64,000 nucleotides of DNA from an uncultured Lachnospiraceae bacterium (GTDB lineage: Bacteria; Bacillota; Clostridia; Lachnospirales; Lachnospiraceae). This document shows, piece after piece, positions 1 through 8,179 of this stretch. The notes beneath the pieces are model-generated. The model ran no database searches, was not told the DNA's origin, and saw nothing but the letters and a program-made list of their open reading frames with translations. The stretch lies in the NCBI GenBank assembly GCA_910585715.1, contig CAJUEX010000009.1:1-64000 (forward strand), read 5' to 3'. Within the stretch, counting starts at the first letter, position 1. Every line of letters begins with the position of its first letter. The translations under genes were made by a program, and so were the position numbers.

Positions 1-52
1 GAGCAACCGGCTCATAACCGGTCGGTCCTGGGTTCGAGTCCCCGAAGGTCCA
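1..52 (+). tRNA. tRNA-Met (CAT), 5' end cut off by window
   Basis: The 3' part of a tRNA is visible: anticodon stem ACCGG/CCGGT around loop CTCATAA (anticodon CAT), a T-arm with GGTTCGAGTCC, and a 3' acceptor strand AAGGTCC plus discriminator A. The stem next to the anticodon loop lacks the three consecutive G:C pairs of initiator tRNA, so this is probably elongator Met; tRNA-Ile2 (CAT) cannot be excluded. Confidence 0.9.
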
Positions 53-107
53 TTAGGTTATAAAGCAGGAATTGTGAAACTCCCTGTTGTAAAATAGGGA
101 GAGTCAA

Positions 108-181
108 GGCCCAGTGGCTCAGTTGGTTAGAGCGCCGCCCTGTCACGGCGGAGGTCGAGGGTTCGAGTCCCTTCTGGGTCG
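108..181 (+). tRNA. tRNA-Asp (GTC)
   Basis: A full cloverleaf can be folded. The acceptor stem GGCCCAG pairs with CTGGGTC (one G:U), the anticodon loop is CTGTCAC (GTC), and the T-loop is TTCGAGT. CCA is not encoded. It is the second tRNA of the array. Confidence 0.97.
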
Positions 182-243
182 CTTGTTGGTAAAATTCCTT
201 ATGTAAAGCAAGGAAATGAGGTCAACAAAATTACATATCCCAT

Positions 244-316
244 GGGATCTTAGCTCAGCTGGGAGAGCATCTGCCTTACAAGCAGAGGGTCACAGGTTCG
301 AGCCCTGTAGGTCCCA
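244..316 (+). tRNA. tRNA-Val (TAC)
   Basis: The acceptor stem GGGATCT pairs with AGGTCCC, the anticodon loop is CTTACAA (TAC), and the T-arm has GGTTCGAGCCC. It is the third tRNA of the array. The spacer before it carries a nested hairpin. Confidence 0.97.
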
Positions 317-337
317 TTAGAACGTTAATCGTTCTAT

Positions 338-421
338 GCCGGCGTGGCGGAACTGGCAGACGCGCAGGACTTAAAATCCTGTGGTGGCAACATCGTACCG
401 GTTCGATTCCGGTCGCCGGCA
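338..421 (+). tRNA. tRNA-Leu (TAA)
   Basis: This is a class II tRNA with a long variable arm. The acceptor stem GCCGGCG pairs with CGCCGGC, the anticodon stem is CAGGA/TCCTG around CTTAAAA (TAA), and the discriminator is A. It is the last gene of the array and is followed at once by a terminator. Confidence 0.97.
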
Positions 422-433
422 GTATTATTTTTT

Positions 434-472
434 AAGCTCAACTCTTATGTAAAATGGAGTTGGGCTTTTTAC
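434..472 (+). terminator. Rho-independent terminator of the tRNA array
   Basis: An 11-bp imperfect stem, AAGCTCAACTC against GAGTTGGGCTT, encloses a loop containing TTATGTAAA and is followed by a T-run. It lies 12 bases after tRNA-Leu and marks the end of tRNA transcription. Confidence 0.85.
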
Positions 473-576
473 TTTTTATATGTTTATAGCCTATAACTGT
501 GTGGTATGGTGCTAATTTACTTTACTCTTATTTATTAAATTATGTAAAGATATATAAAATAAAATATACAAATGTG

Positions 577-605
577 TTGACTTTTTGAAAATACATTCAT
601 AATTA
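577..605 (+). promoter_or_regulatory. Probable promoter of the VgrG/DUF4280 block
   Basis: TTGACT at 577-582 and TAATTA at 600-605 are separated by 17 bases in an AT-rich stretch upstream of the first gene of the block. The -10 is weak. A nearby inverted repeat (ACAGTT...AACTGT, about 613-636) could bind a regulator. Confidence 0.45.
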
Positions 606-663
606 AGTATGACAGTTAATATTTACAAAAACTGTTATAATAACTTTATTGGCAGGGAAAAAA

Positions 664-1248
664 ATGGAATATGGTGACGAAAAGATTATTAAACTTCTTA
701 ACGGGTATAAATCAAGGGTATACGGTAATATTTATGATGGTTATTACATAAAAGAAGACTTATATCGTTTTGCATTAAAAGAAATATTTGCAGATAAGCT
801 ATACATGTATTTACCAATACGGTTTATAAGATGTGAAGAAATTTCATATTTAAATGTTGAAAACATGGATTTTTTCTGTATGAATGAAAGTGGAAAAATT
901 CAATTAGCCTTAAAAAATACTAATATAGACATAACAGAAAGTGGTTTATTAGAATCTACTTTACATAATATTTTAGAAGAAGCAAAAAAGGTAAATAATT
1001 CTGTTGAGTTTATGGAAAATGGAAAAATAGAAATAAAAGATGAGGATTTTGTGTATTGGAAAGATTATAAAGTCTCATATGGAAAAAAGATGTTATATGT
1101 GCTGCTGTTTGTTTTAGAGTTAGAAAAAACTATGATATATGGGAAGTTTACCTGTGGATATGAAGAGGCGGTATTATGGAAGCCCATATTTATTTCAATG
1201 CTCAGTACAATAGAAGTGAGGGAAAAATATAGTAATGAAAATTATTGA
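664..1248 (+). CDS. DcrB-like protein of a VgrG-associated block
   Basis: A 194-residue soluble protein with no signal peptide or membrane segment. The C-terminal third (a stretch ending in WKPIFISMLSTI) resembles the DcrB/PsbP-like proteins that accompany VgrG/DUF4280 modules in Clostridia, and the next gene looks like a second, shorter member; this is a recollection of family texture, not a search result. ATG at 664 is chosen over TTG at 649 because AGGGA lies 7 bases before it. The gene is AT-rich like the rest of the block and overlaps the next gene by 14 bases, indicating one operon. Related proteins are thought to be chaperones or adaptors for spike-loaded effectors; here that role is inferred from position only. 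Confidence 0.55.
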   Translation: MEYGDEKIIKLLNGYKSRVYGNIYDGYYIKEDLYRFALKEIFADKLYMYLPIRFIRCEEISYLNVENMDFFCMNESGKIQLALKNTNIDITESGLLESTLHNILEEAKKVNNSVEFMENGKIEIKDEDFVYWKDYKVSYGKKMLYVLLFVLELEKTMIYGKFTCGYEEAVLWKPIFISMLSTIEVREKYSNENY

Positions 1249-1711
1249 ACTGTTTGAAAAGCAATATGTAGCATATATTCCAATGGAATTTAAGGAATTA
1301 CCTAAAGAATTGTTATTAATGAAATATCCAATGGAGCAGCGCCCGCAAATAGTTATGGCGGATGATACATATACAACTGATATAAAGTTTAGCTTACTGG
1401 ATGTTAATACTATGGAGAAAATAGCAGAACCTCTGGCTGCTTCCGTAAAAAGAATGATACTGGATGCTAATACGTCTTATAAATATATAGAAGAAGGTAC
1501 CATAAAAGATGAAAAGGGAAATATAGCAAGTTTCTTTTCTTTTTGTAATGATGTTTCAGATGGAATAGCACTGAATGTTATAGGATATAAGCAGTTTGGA
1601 AAAAGAGTAATCAATATTTCTTTGTCATGCCCTTTTGAAAGTAAGGAGATAGGTATGGAAATATATGTTGAAACTGTAAAAAGAACTCAAAGAAAATTAA
1701 CATTAGCATAA
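1235..1711 (+). CDS. DcrB/PsbP-like protein
   Basis: A 158-residue soluble protein with mixed alpha/beta character: an N-terminal stretch ending in PMEFKELP, central KFSLLDVNTMEKIAEPL, and a C-terminal strand RVINISLSCPFESKE followed by a helix. This pattern (a substrate-like beta sheet, then CPFE and a terminal helix) fits the DcrB (DUF1795) family. It starts inside the end of the previous gene and ends 14 bases before the first VgrG-like gene, so it is probably co-translated with the spike operon. No catalytic residues are recognisable. A role as adaptor for a neighbouring spike protein is inference. Confidence 0.6.
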   Translation: MKIIELFEKQYVAYIPMEFKELPKELLLMKYPMEQRPQIVMADDTYTTDIKFSLLDVNTMEKIAEPLAASVKRMILDANTSYKYIEEGTIKDEKGNIASFFSFCNDVSDGIALNVIGYKQFGKRVINISLSCPFESKEIGMEIYVETVKRTQRKLTLA

Positions 1712-1725
1712 AATAGGAGAATAAC

Positions 1726-3096
1726 ATGGGAAATAGTGTAAAAGTTGATGAACTGGAAAGTCTTGTGGTAGTGGAATGCAAAATTGAAAAAGAAATTAAT
1801 ACGCATGGAAAGGCAGTAATTAAGGGCTATTTGCAAAATGACTTTAATAATCAAGTAAAGAGAGTACTTGATTCAGGAGAATATTTTACGATTAGAGCTT
1901 TGGATGCCGAGGAACAGAACAGGGTAGTTTTTTCTGGAATATTATCTGTATATGATATAAAGCACATGAAGGATTTTGAAGAAATATACATAGAATTTGA
2001 GGCAGCAACAAAAAGAATGGATAAATTAAAGTGCAAACGTGTATTTTCAAATGATGATGAATGTTATGAAAATGTAATTAATTATATTAATATATATTCT
2101 AATACATCTGAAGCTATTGGAAAAATGGGAAAAATATCAGTACAGTATTTTGAGACAGATTGGGAATATTTAAAACGTTTAGCGGCTGAAAAGAACAGTT
2201 GCATTGTTCCCGAATATGAATATCCAGGAGGATTTTGTATTGGATTACCGGACGGTCCAACAGTCTCCGTTGACAATGTTGAACATGAAAATATAGTTGA
2301 TTTTTTTCAATACATGAAAAAGAAGAAAAATGATGTTGATACTTCTCTGGTAAATGAAAATGTATATGTTTTTACAAGTAGAAGAATTTTAAGTATAGGA
2401 ACAAGGGTGAAAGCGGTAAATGGAGAATTGATTATTTATAAAAGCTTTTCAAAAATGAATGGTGCAAATTTAGTAACAACTTATTATGCAAAGTCAAAAG
2501 AGGGATTAAGGACAATACCATATAAAAACCTTAATATAATCGGGGCATCAATTACAGGAAGGGTAAAGGAGGTACAGGGGGATAAGCTTAAAGTAACCAT
2601 GCTTCTTGATGGTTTGCAGGACAATCCAAAAGCTATGGAGTTTGCAACGGTTTACTCATCAACAGGAGAAGCGGGATGGTATTGCATGCCGGAATTAGGA
2701 GATATAGTAAGAGTATATTTTCCAAATGAAAATGAAGATGAAGCATTTGTTTTTAATGCCATGCAGGTAGACAAGGCTGGAAAAAAACCACAGATAAAAT
2801 TCTTCAGGAATCCTCAGGGAAAAGAAATTGAATTTGGAGAAAGTTATATAAAAATTACCAATAATGCCGGATTAACAATTACTTTGGATGATGTTGAAGG
2901 TATTAAAATAGAAACTAAAAATAATACGGATATTAATGTTATGGCAAATAAAGATTTAATTATGAAAAGCGAGACTGGCATGCTGAAAATTACTGCTGAG
3001 GAATCAGTTTCGTTAAATAAAGGTGACTCATCCGTTGTTTTGGATGATGATGTGAGGTTATCAGGAAAACAGGTACATGTAAAAGAAATTGGTTAG
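1726..3096 (+). CDS. VgrG-like spike protein (phage GpD/gp5-type), no toxin tail
   Basis: A 456-residue protein. Residues about 1-250 show the gp27-like part, with a motif near 140-150 (YFETDWEYLKRLAAEKN) typical of phage late control D and VgrG proteins. Residues about 270-350 look like the gp5 OB-fold (GRVKEVQGDKLKVTM, CMPELGDIVRVYFPNENEDEAFVFN). The rest is a regular short-strand region (ITLDDVEGIKIETKNN, LNKGDSS) that would form the needle. It begins after an AGGAG site. VgrG proteins cap contractile injection machines and carry effectors. No sheath, tube or baseplate gene is visible here, so the machine must be encoded elsewhere or is different in kind. Confidence 0.85.
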   Translation: MGNSVKVDELESLVVVECKIEKEINTHGKAVIKGYLQNDFNNQVKRVLDSGEYFTIRALDAEEQNRVVFSGILSVYDIKHMKDFEEIYIEFEAATKRMDKLKCKRVFSNDDECYENVINYINIYSNTSEAIGKMGKISVQYFETDWEYLKRLAAEKNSCIVPEYEYPGGFCIGLPDGPTVSVDNVEHENIVDFFQYMKKKKNDVDTSLVNENVYVFTSRRILSIGTRVKAVNGELIIYKSFSKMNGANLVTTYYAKSKEGLRTIPYKNLNIIGASITGRVKEVQGDKLKVTMLLDGLQDNPKAMEFATVYSSTGEAGWYCMPELGDIVRVYFPNENEDEAFVFNAMQVDKAGKKPQIKFFRNPQGKEIEFGESYIKITNNAGLTITLDDVEGIKIETKNNTDINVMANKDLIMKSETGMLKITAEESVSLNKGDSSVVLDDDVRLSGKQVHVKEIG

Positions 3097-3106
3097 AGTG
3101 ATAATT

Positions 3107-3685
3107 ATGAAGCGTGAAGAAATCATTAATAAGGCAATATGGGATTATTCAATTGAAAACATTCATTATGGATTTGAGCAAATAGCATATGACTTTCAGG
3201 ATAATTCTTTTGAATTGTTAAAAAGAACTTTATGGGAATTTGATCAGATATTTCAAAAAGTGATAGAAAGAAAAAAAGAAAAAGTATGTTTTATATCCAT
3301 ATATTTTTTATATAGTTCTTTGCAGTTGGATGATTATAAATTACAGGTTGATTTTTATGATAAACAATATTTATTTGATAAGTGCCCGGTTGTATGCGAG
3401 GTTGATTTTTCTTTTGTGTTGAAATATTACAGACAGGAACTGGAACATTATGCTGAGTATATGAAAAAGCATGTAATTCAAGTTAAATATTATGAAATTT
3501 TGAAGTTTAGAAAAATGTTGCAATGTAAGTATAAAAAGGTAGCAAAAGCGGTGATTGAACAGTATTTACCATATATTATGAATTTGAAATCATTTCATGA
3601 AATGGATAAAGATGAAGATTTCCATATTGTATATGGAGAATATTTTTCAGACGGCGTGTTTTTATATCCGTTAGAGCAGAAATAG
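3107..3685 (+). CDS. Unrecognised protein of the VgrG block
   Basis: A 192-residue protein rich in Tyr, Phe, Lys and Glu, predicted largely helical, with no membrane segment or signal. ATG 3107 is used; a TTG at 3089 would add six residues overlapping the VgrG stop codon. It sits between the first spike gene and the DUF4280 module on the same strand. By position it could be an effector adaptor, but the sequence gives no direct hint and I do not recognise the family. Confidence 0.6.
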   Translation: MKREEIINKAIWDYSIENIHYGFEQIAYDFQDNSFELLKRTLWEFDQIFQKVIERKKEKVCFISIYFLYSSLQLDDYKLQVDFYDKQYLFDKCPVVCEVDFSFVLKYYRQELEHYAEYMKKHVIQVKYYEILKFRKMLQCKYKKVAKAVIEQYLPYIMNLKSFHEMDKDEDFHIVYGEYFSDGVFLYPLEQK

Positions 3686-3742
3686 GCTTTACAGCTGCAA
3701 ACATGAGAAAAATCTTGTATTAGAGGATGAGTTGGAGGAGAA

Positions 3743-4282
3743 ATGAAATATTTCTTATTACATGAAGACAAGAGAATTGTAGATAGTCCCCAATTGATAA
3801 ATTGGCATAAGAATATGCCGATACAGAAATTGCGATGGGGAACTTATCATGAGATACCCCCAAAGACGGTTTTTTTTATAAAAGAAAATAAAAATGTTTA
3901 TTTTCCCGATATTATGTTATTTCCTTTTTTAATGATAAGCAGGAAGATAAAGGATGTACTGGATCTGTATGAACCCAATATGGGATATCGGCAGATGATT
4001 TTAATAGAAAATAAAAATGAAAGATGTATGCAATATTTTACCCCACATCTAATGAGAATTGATTGTTTAAGTAAAAAAACGGAATATAATTTTGATCATA
4101 GTGAAGTAAAAAAAGCAGTGCTTGAACAAAATAGACTTATGGATAAGTGTATATTTGAGCTGGGAGAAGTATCAAACAGACAGGTTATTGTAAGACAGGA
4201 TTTTTTAGAAAGTGTTTTGAGGAGAGAGACAATTATAAATTTTGAAAGAGCAGAAATAGAAGGGGAAAGTGAAAATGGCTAA
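3743..4282 (+). CDS. Unrecognised soluble protein, possibly immunity- or adaptor-like
   Basis: A 179-residue protein with a strong GGAGGAG site before the ATG. It contains PDIMLFPFLMISRKIKDVL followed by a short-strand region and a charged C-terminal helix, an arrangement reminiscent of the Imm11/DUF1629-type proteins often linked to polymorphic toxins. This likeness is weak. Its end overlaps the start of the DUF4280 gene by 8 bases, so the two are probably made together and may act as a pair. Confidence 0.6.
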   Translation: MKYFLLHEDKRIVDSPQLINWHKNMPIQKLRWGTYHEIPPKTVFFIKENKNVYFPDIMLFPFLMISRKIKDVLDLYEPNMGYRQMILIENKNERCMQYFTPHLMRIDCLSKKTEYNFDHSEVKKAVLEQNRLMDKCIFELGEVSNRQVIVRQDFLESVLRRETIINFERAEIEGESENG

Positions 4283-4838
4283 TAAACCTACAAGTGGAGA
4301 GAACATTGAAAATTTATCGGAAGAAGAAATAGAGCAGCTTGCAGAAATAGAGAGGCAATATGAGCTGGAAAGAGGCTCGCAAGGTCCGGAAAGTATTTTG
4401 GTCAGAGGGGCCTTATTGCAATGTAGCTGTGGTACACATTGCAGAAGATTGAATCTACCCGAAAGTAATGGTGTATATGTAAACGGGGATACTAGATATC
4501 CAAAAGTTCATGAGAAAAATTGTAAAGTAGGAGATTCCTATAATATTTCTTATTATGGAGTATGTAAATCTAATACCCCTCCTAATGAGGCAGAGGATAT
4601 ATGTCTGGAACCTTATGTGTGGCCTGATGGAACAAAGAGTTCTCCGGAAAAAGTAGAAGGAAAAAGATGTATGCCGCAAATATTAGGCAAATGGCTTGAT
4701 ACAATTTCCGATGAAAAGATAGTGGATTTAGATGATAATAAGGAATATCAGGGACTAACTACCAGTTCTTTTTTAGTGTGTAAATGTGGCGGCATAATTG
4801 TAGTGCGTGAGTCGGGACAAAATTATAATGGCGAATGA
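4275..4838 (+). CDS. DUF4280 (PAAR-like) spike-tip protein
   Basis: A 187-residue protein with paired cysteine/histidine motifs: a first set near residues 52-60 (LLQCSCGTHCRRLNLP), a middle set (KVHEKNCKVGDSYNISYYG, CKSNTPP) and a C-terminal CKCGG. This layout, with a short-strand fold and final FLVCKCGGIIVV, matches DUF4280 proteins, the Firmicutes counterpart of PAAR caps that sharpen VgrG spikes. ATG 4275 is used; GTG 4269 is an alternative. It lies directly before the second VgrG-like gene, the usual order cap-spike-effector. The acidic N-terminal helix (about residues 5-40) precedes the cap domain. Confidence 0.85.
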   Translation: MANKPTSGENIENLSEEEIEQLAEIERQYELERGSQGPESILVRGALLQCSCGTHCRRLNLPESNGVYVNGDTRYPKVHEKNCKVGDSYNISYYGVCKSNTPPNEAEDICLEPYVWPDGTKSSPEKVEGKRCMPQILGKWLDTISDEKIVDLDDNKEYQGLTTSSFLVCKCGGIIVVRESGQNYNGE

Positions 4839-4853
4839 GAAGGGGAATAAGAA

Positions 4854-6548
4854 GTGGACATTGGAAATATATTAATTGATGGGCTTAGTGAACAATACAG
4901 TGTCTTGGATTTAGAAATTACCGGCAGGGTAAATGAACATGCTATTTGTGAAGTTAAACTGCGTGCCAATGAAAAAACAGCAAATGTATTATCAAGTTTT
5001 CAAAATATTATTATCAAAGAAATTGAATCAAATGAAATTTTATTTTGGGGAAAACCGGAATCGGTGAAAACAAACCATAACTTGGAAGTTGTCATGAGAT
5101 TAATATCTAATAGCGTTCTATTTGATTTGAAAAAAAAGAAAGCAATTTTTCAGGATGTTTCTTTAACTTATGCTCAAATTGCAGAGTATGTTTCCAAAAG
5201 GGAAGAGGAAAATATCCAATTAGGCGAAGAATTAGAATTTCCAACAAAGCATGTGCTTTATCAGTATGAAGAAACTTCGTGGGAATTTTTGAAAAGAATT
5301 GCTTCAATGGCAGGAACGTATGTTATTCCCACATATAAAAATCCCCAATACAGTATGCTTATTGGAACAATAGGAGCAGAAAAGGATGTACCTGATGGAT
5401 TATTGGAGATACACGAACAAAAAGAGTATCAAAAAGACATTGTTTACCTGAAAACATATAAAAATTTGTCAATAGAACAAAAAATACTTTATGATTGCAG
5501 AAGTTTTATTGTTCAATCAGAGAAAGCAGTTGTAGACAAAGGTATTTTACTTTTTGAATATGCTCTGGTAAGTTCGGAGTGTTTTAGGGCTGAATACATA
5601 AATAATCTGGATATGTGCGGACTAGTGTTATCCGGAAAAGCAGGTGATATTAGAGAGAATGGAATAATGGTTCATTTTGATATTGATCAGGAACAAAATT
5701 CTATTGCTGCGCATGAATATCCGTGGAAGACAATTACAAGTAATCTTTTATATTGCATGCCGGAAGAAGGAACCAGGGTATTGGTAAATATGAATGACGA
5801 TGAAGGAACAGAGGCAAGGGCAATATCGTGTTTGAAATCAAATGAGCCATGTTATCCCGTGGAAATGAAGACTTTTGTAACACCATTTGATAAAAAAATG
5901 CAATTAGATTCAAATAATCTTCTTTTTTCCGCAATTGGAAAGTCTGGTGAAAAAAATATGACTTTATTGAAGAATAAAGATAAGGTTTTGTTTGATTCGT
6001 CAGGAAATATAATAATAAATAATTATCTGGGAAATATACAACTAAAATCGGAAGTAACAATTGCAGATTCTTTTAAGGATGTAAATGTAAAGTGCACCAG
6101 GGATTGTGTTCCGGCTGAGCTGGTTGTAAGCGCAACAATAGAAATTAATGGGAATACAGTTACAGTAGCAGGTAAAGAAAGAATCGGGTATCTGCCATTT
6201 GAAGATGCGCCTACTGAAATTGTAATCGATGCAAAAAAGTGGGGAAAGCTTGCATTGAAAGTTCTTTTTACAGTAGCTGTAGTCGCATTGGCTTGTGTTG
6301 TTGCGGTAGCTCTTGCTCCTGTTGCAGCTGCTTTGGCCGGAGCGGCTACCTGTACAGCAGTTGCTACTGCTTCAACAGCTTCTGTTGTGGGCGGTGTTAT
6401 AGCTACTTGCGCTATAGGCGGTACGGCATATGCAGCAGCCACCTGTTATTCACAGTATAAAAAAGATAAGGCAAATGGGATTAAGCGTTCGCCCTTAGAC
6501 TATCTTTACATGGGAATTTATAGGATATGGATTGGATGCCGGATTTAG
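4854..6548 (+). CDS. VgrG-like spike with hydrophobic effector extension, frameshifted
   Basis: A 564-residue product from GTG 4854 with an AAGGGG site. The first ~450 residues repeat the VgrG plan: a gp27-like part with YEETSWEFLKRIASMAGTY, an OB-fold (CMPEEGTRVLVNMNDDEGTEARAIS), and a short needle. Residues about 462-540 form a long Ala/Val/Cys-rich hydrophobic stretch, as in effector pre-domains that cross or enter membranes. The frame then stops at 6548, shortly after a point (about 6522) where dropping one A would carry the reading on into the next open frame without interruption. The protein is therefore probably an evolved VgrG whose C-terminal domain has been split off by a one-base change, or is reached by +1 frameshifting. 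Confidence 0.8.
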   Translation: MDIGNILIDGLSEQYSVLDLEITGRVNEHAICEVKLRANEKTANVLSSFQNIIIKEIESNEILFWGKPESVKTNHNLEVVMRLISNSVLFDLKKKKAIFQDVSLTYAQIAEYVSKREEENIQLGEELEFPTKHVLYQYEETSWEFLKRIASMAGTYVIPTYKNPQYSMLIGTIGAEKDVPDGLLEIHEQKEYQKDIVYLKTYKNLSIEQKILYDCRSFIVQSEKAVVDKGILLFEYALVSSECFRAEYINNLDMCGLVLSGKAGDIRENGIMVHFDIDQEQNSIAAHEYPWKTITSNLLYCMPEEGTRVLVNMNDDEGTEARAISCLKSNEPCYPVEMKTFVTPFDKKMQLDSNNLLFSAIGKSGEKNMTLLKNKDKVLFDSSGNIIINNYLGNIQLKSEVTIADSFKDVNVKCTRDCVPAELVVSATIEINGNTVTVAGKERIGYLPFEDAPTEIVIDAKKWGKLALKVLFTVAVVALACVVAVALAPVAAALAGAATCTAVATASTASVVGGVIATCAIGGTAYAAATCYSQYKKDKANGIKRSPLDYLYMGIYRIWIGCRI

Positions 6549-6864
6549 TAAAATTGGTAATATGTATAAAGCACGTTTTAAACCATATTTGAATATCACA
6601 GGACGTACTGAGGCTAGACAGTATTTAAAGAAGATTGGGGGAGATGAGGCAATGAAATATTGGCGAGATATTTTGTACTTTGTATACAAGCGAAACAAAG
6701 TGTTTGCCAAAAGTTTAGGCAAACTTGAAAAGGTCTTTTCAACAATTCCGTCGGCGTTGGAGAATTATGGATTTACATTTATAGATAAAAATACGACGGA
6801 ATATAAGGAAGTCGAGCAAAGACAATATTTTAAATTTGACGGGGATGAATTAGTATGGCAATAG
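6532..6864 (+). CDS. Detached C-terminal domain of the VgrG-like effector
   Basis: A 110-residue frame whose only in-frame start is TTG 6532, with no good ribosome site in front; it overlaps the upstream VgrG gene by 17 bases. Reading across the junction with one base removed near 6522 gives a smooth sequence (MGIYGYGLDAGFSKIG), so this is most likely the tail of the same protein. It is basic at first (MYKARFKPYLNITGRTEARQYL) and aromatic later. I do not recognise a known toxin fold or catalytic motif. Its position after a hydrophobic pre-domain and before a membrane protein fits a toxin domain. Confidence 0.55.
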   Translation: MDAGFSKIGNMYKARFKPYLNITGRTEARQYLKKIGGDEAMKYWRDILYFVYKRNKVFAKSLGKLEKVFSTIPSALENYGFTFIDKNTTEYKEVEQRQYFKFDGDELVWQ

Positions 6865-8036
6865 AAGATAATTTTAAACGCCAGAGAAGCATATATTTGT
6901 TTTATACATTGTTTCCAATTTTGCTGTTTTCTGAAATATTCATATATATTTATACAGATCCCTTTCAAGAAGGAAGGGAAATTGTACCTTTTTTATCTGG
7001 AGCATTACTGCTTATTGAAAGTATCATTGTTCTTTTACAACTTGTGGCAAAGAGACGTTTTTTTAAGCAAATAAAGGGGATGAAGGAAGAGGAAAAATCA
7101 GCTTTTTTAGTGAGACCACTGTCGGTTGGACCTGTCTTAGTAAATGAGTCTTTTGTGATAGAATACAGAATGTTTAGAAAAAGAATTATTCCCATTAGGG
7201 AAATTTTTCAGGCAAAATATAAAGAAGAGGAATGTAACGGGAGAGCCGGAGCAGTTCGTGTCTCCTTTTTAATGAGGCGTATAACGTTGCTAAGAAAAGG
7301 AAAAAGACAGATAAGCATGAAAGCACCAGCACCGTTCATAGGAAAAGAACCTGTGGTAATTGTAAATTCCATTAATCATATCATACAGGGGGAAAAAATC
7401 AGAGAAGGAACAAAGGATATTTATGCTAAATATGATGGCGATTATCCATTTTATGGAATATTTGTTTTGGGGCTGGCGGGTATTATATTTTTTTTAAATC
7501 GTATCTATATGCCATTTATGGATTTATTTATTAATAAAAAGGATGATATAGAATATTTTTTATTTCATGTTGGCTATGACAGGTATTTTCAGATAGGCAT
7601 GTATGTAATTGTTGGTTTGTATGCAGCAGTAAGCTTTTTTTGGAAATACAATTATATGGGGATTGATTTTGATTCCATACTATCAAATTTTGTACCATTT
7701 GGAATATTGCTGAGTTTGTTTGTGGTGATGTTGTCTTTGGCAGACTATGGGGAAATAAGCTTACAGGCAAGAAAAGATTTTGTAAATTATAAGAAGGAAG
7801 ACTTTGAATACATTGAAACGGTGCTTTCAGGTGGGGATAATAATTTTTTAAGAGAAAATAATTTGGAAAATCTGGCTAAAAGACGTCAATTGGAAATATG
7901 GAGATATCTGAACATAGAACAGGATAAAGATTTATTTTGCTTTGGAAATACTGATATTATTGTAAAGGAAAGAAAATATCAAATTAAATACTTGAAAAAC
8001 ACAGGTCTGATTACGGAGATACAGGAAATGGATTGA
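6855..8036 (+). CDS. Polytopic membrane protein, candidate immunity protein
   Basis: A 393-residue protein that starts inside the last codons of the toxin-tail frame (10-base overlap), so it is translationally coupled to it. About five or six hydrophobic segments are visible: near residues 14-32 and 46-66, then 195-212, 250-268 and 280-298. Between the second and third lies a soluble region rich in Arg/Lys, and the C-terminal ~95 residues are soluble. No family is recognised. Small genes directly after polymorphic toxins are usually immunity genes, and a membrane protein would fit a toxin acting on or in the membrane; this is inference from order only. Confidence 0.65.
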   Translation: MAIEDNFKRQRSIYLFYTLFPILLFSEIFIYIYTDPFQEGREIVPFLSGALLLIESIIVLLQLVAKRRFFKQIKGMKEEEKSAFLVRPLSVGPVLVNESFVIEYRMFRKRIIPIREIFQAKYKEEECNGRAGAVRVSFLMRRITLLRKGKRQISMKAPAPFIGKEPVVIVNSINHIIQGEKIREGTKDIYAKYDGDYPFYGIFVLGLAGIIFFLNRIYMPFMDLFINKKDDIEYFLFHVGYDRYFQIGMYVIVGLYAAVSFFWKYNYMGIDFDSILSNFVPFGILLSLFVVMLSLADYGEISLQARKDFVNYKKEDFEYIETVLSGGDNNFLRENNLENLAKRRQLEIWRYLNIEQDKDLFCFGNTDIIVKERKYQIKYLKNTGLITEIQEMD

Positions 8037-8115
8037 AAGTAAGACACCAATCTATTTTTTAGTTCACCGCCGTGGGAAGGCTCATTCGCTTAACAAACTG
8101 CATGAGTAACGGTGT

Positions 8116-8158
8116 GAGCGGGAGGGAATCCTCAATGTAAAGAAATTTTCTCCCGCTC
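8116..8158. terminator. Hairpin between convergent genes
   Basis: GAGCGGGAG at 8116-8124 pairs perfectly with CTCCCGCTC at 8150-8158 across a 25-base loop. It lies between the converging membrane-protein gene and lipoprotein gene. There is no clear T-run on either side, so termination is likely but not certain. Confidence 0.5.
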
Positions 8159-8179
8159 GATTGCATATATTAATAGCAT

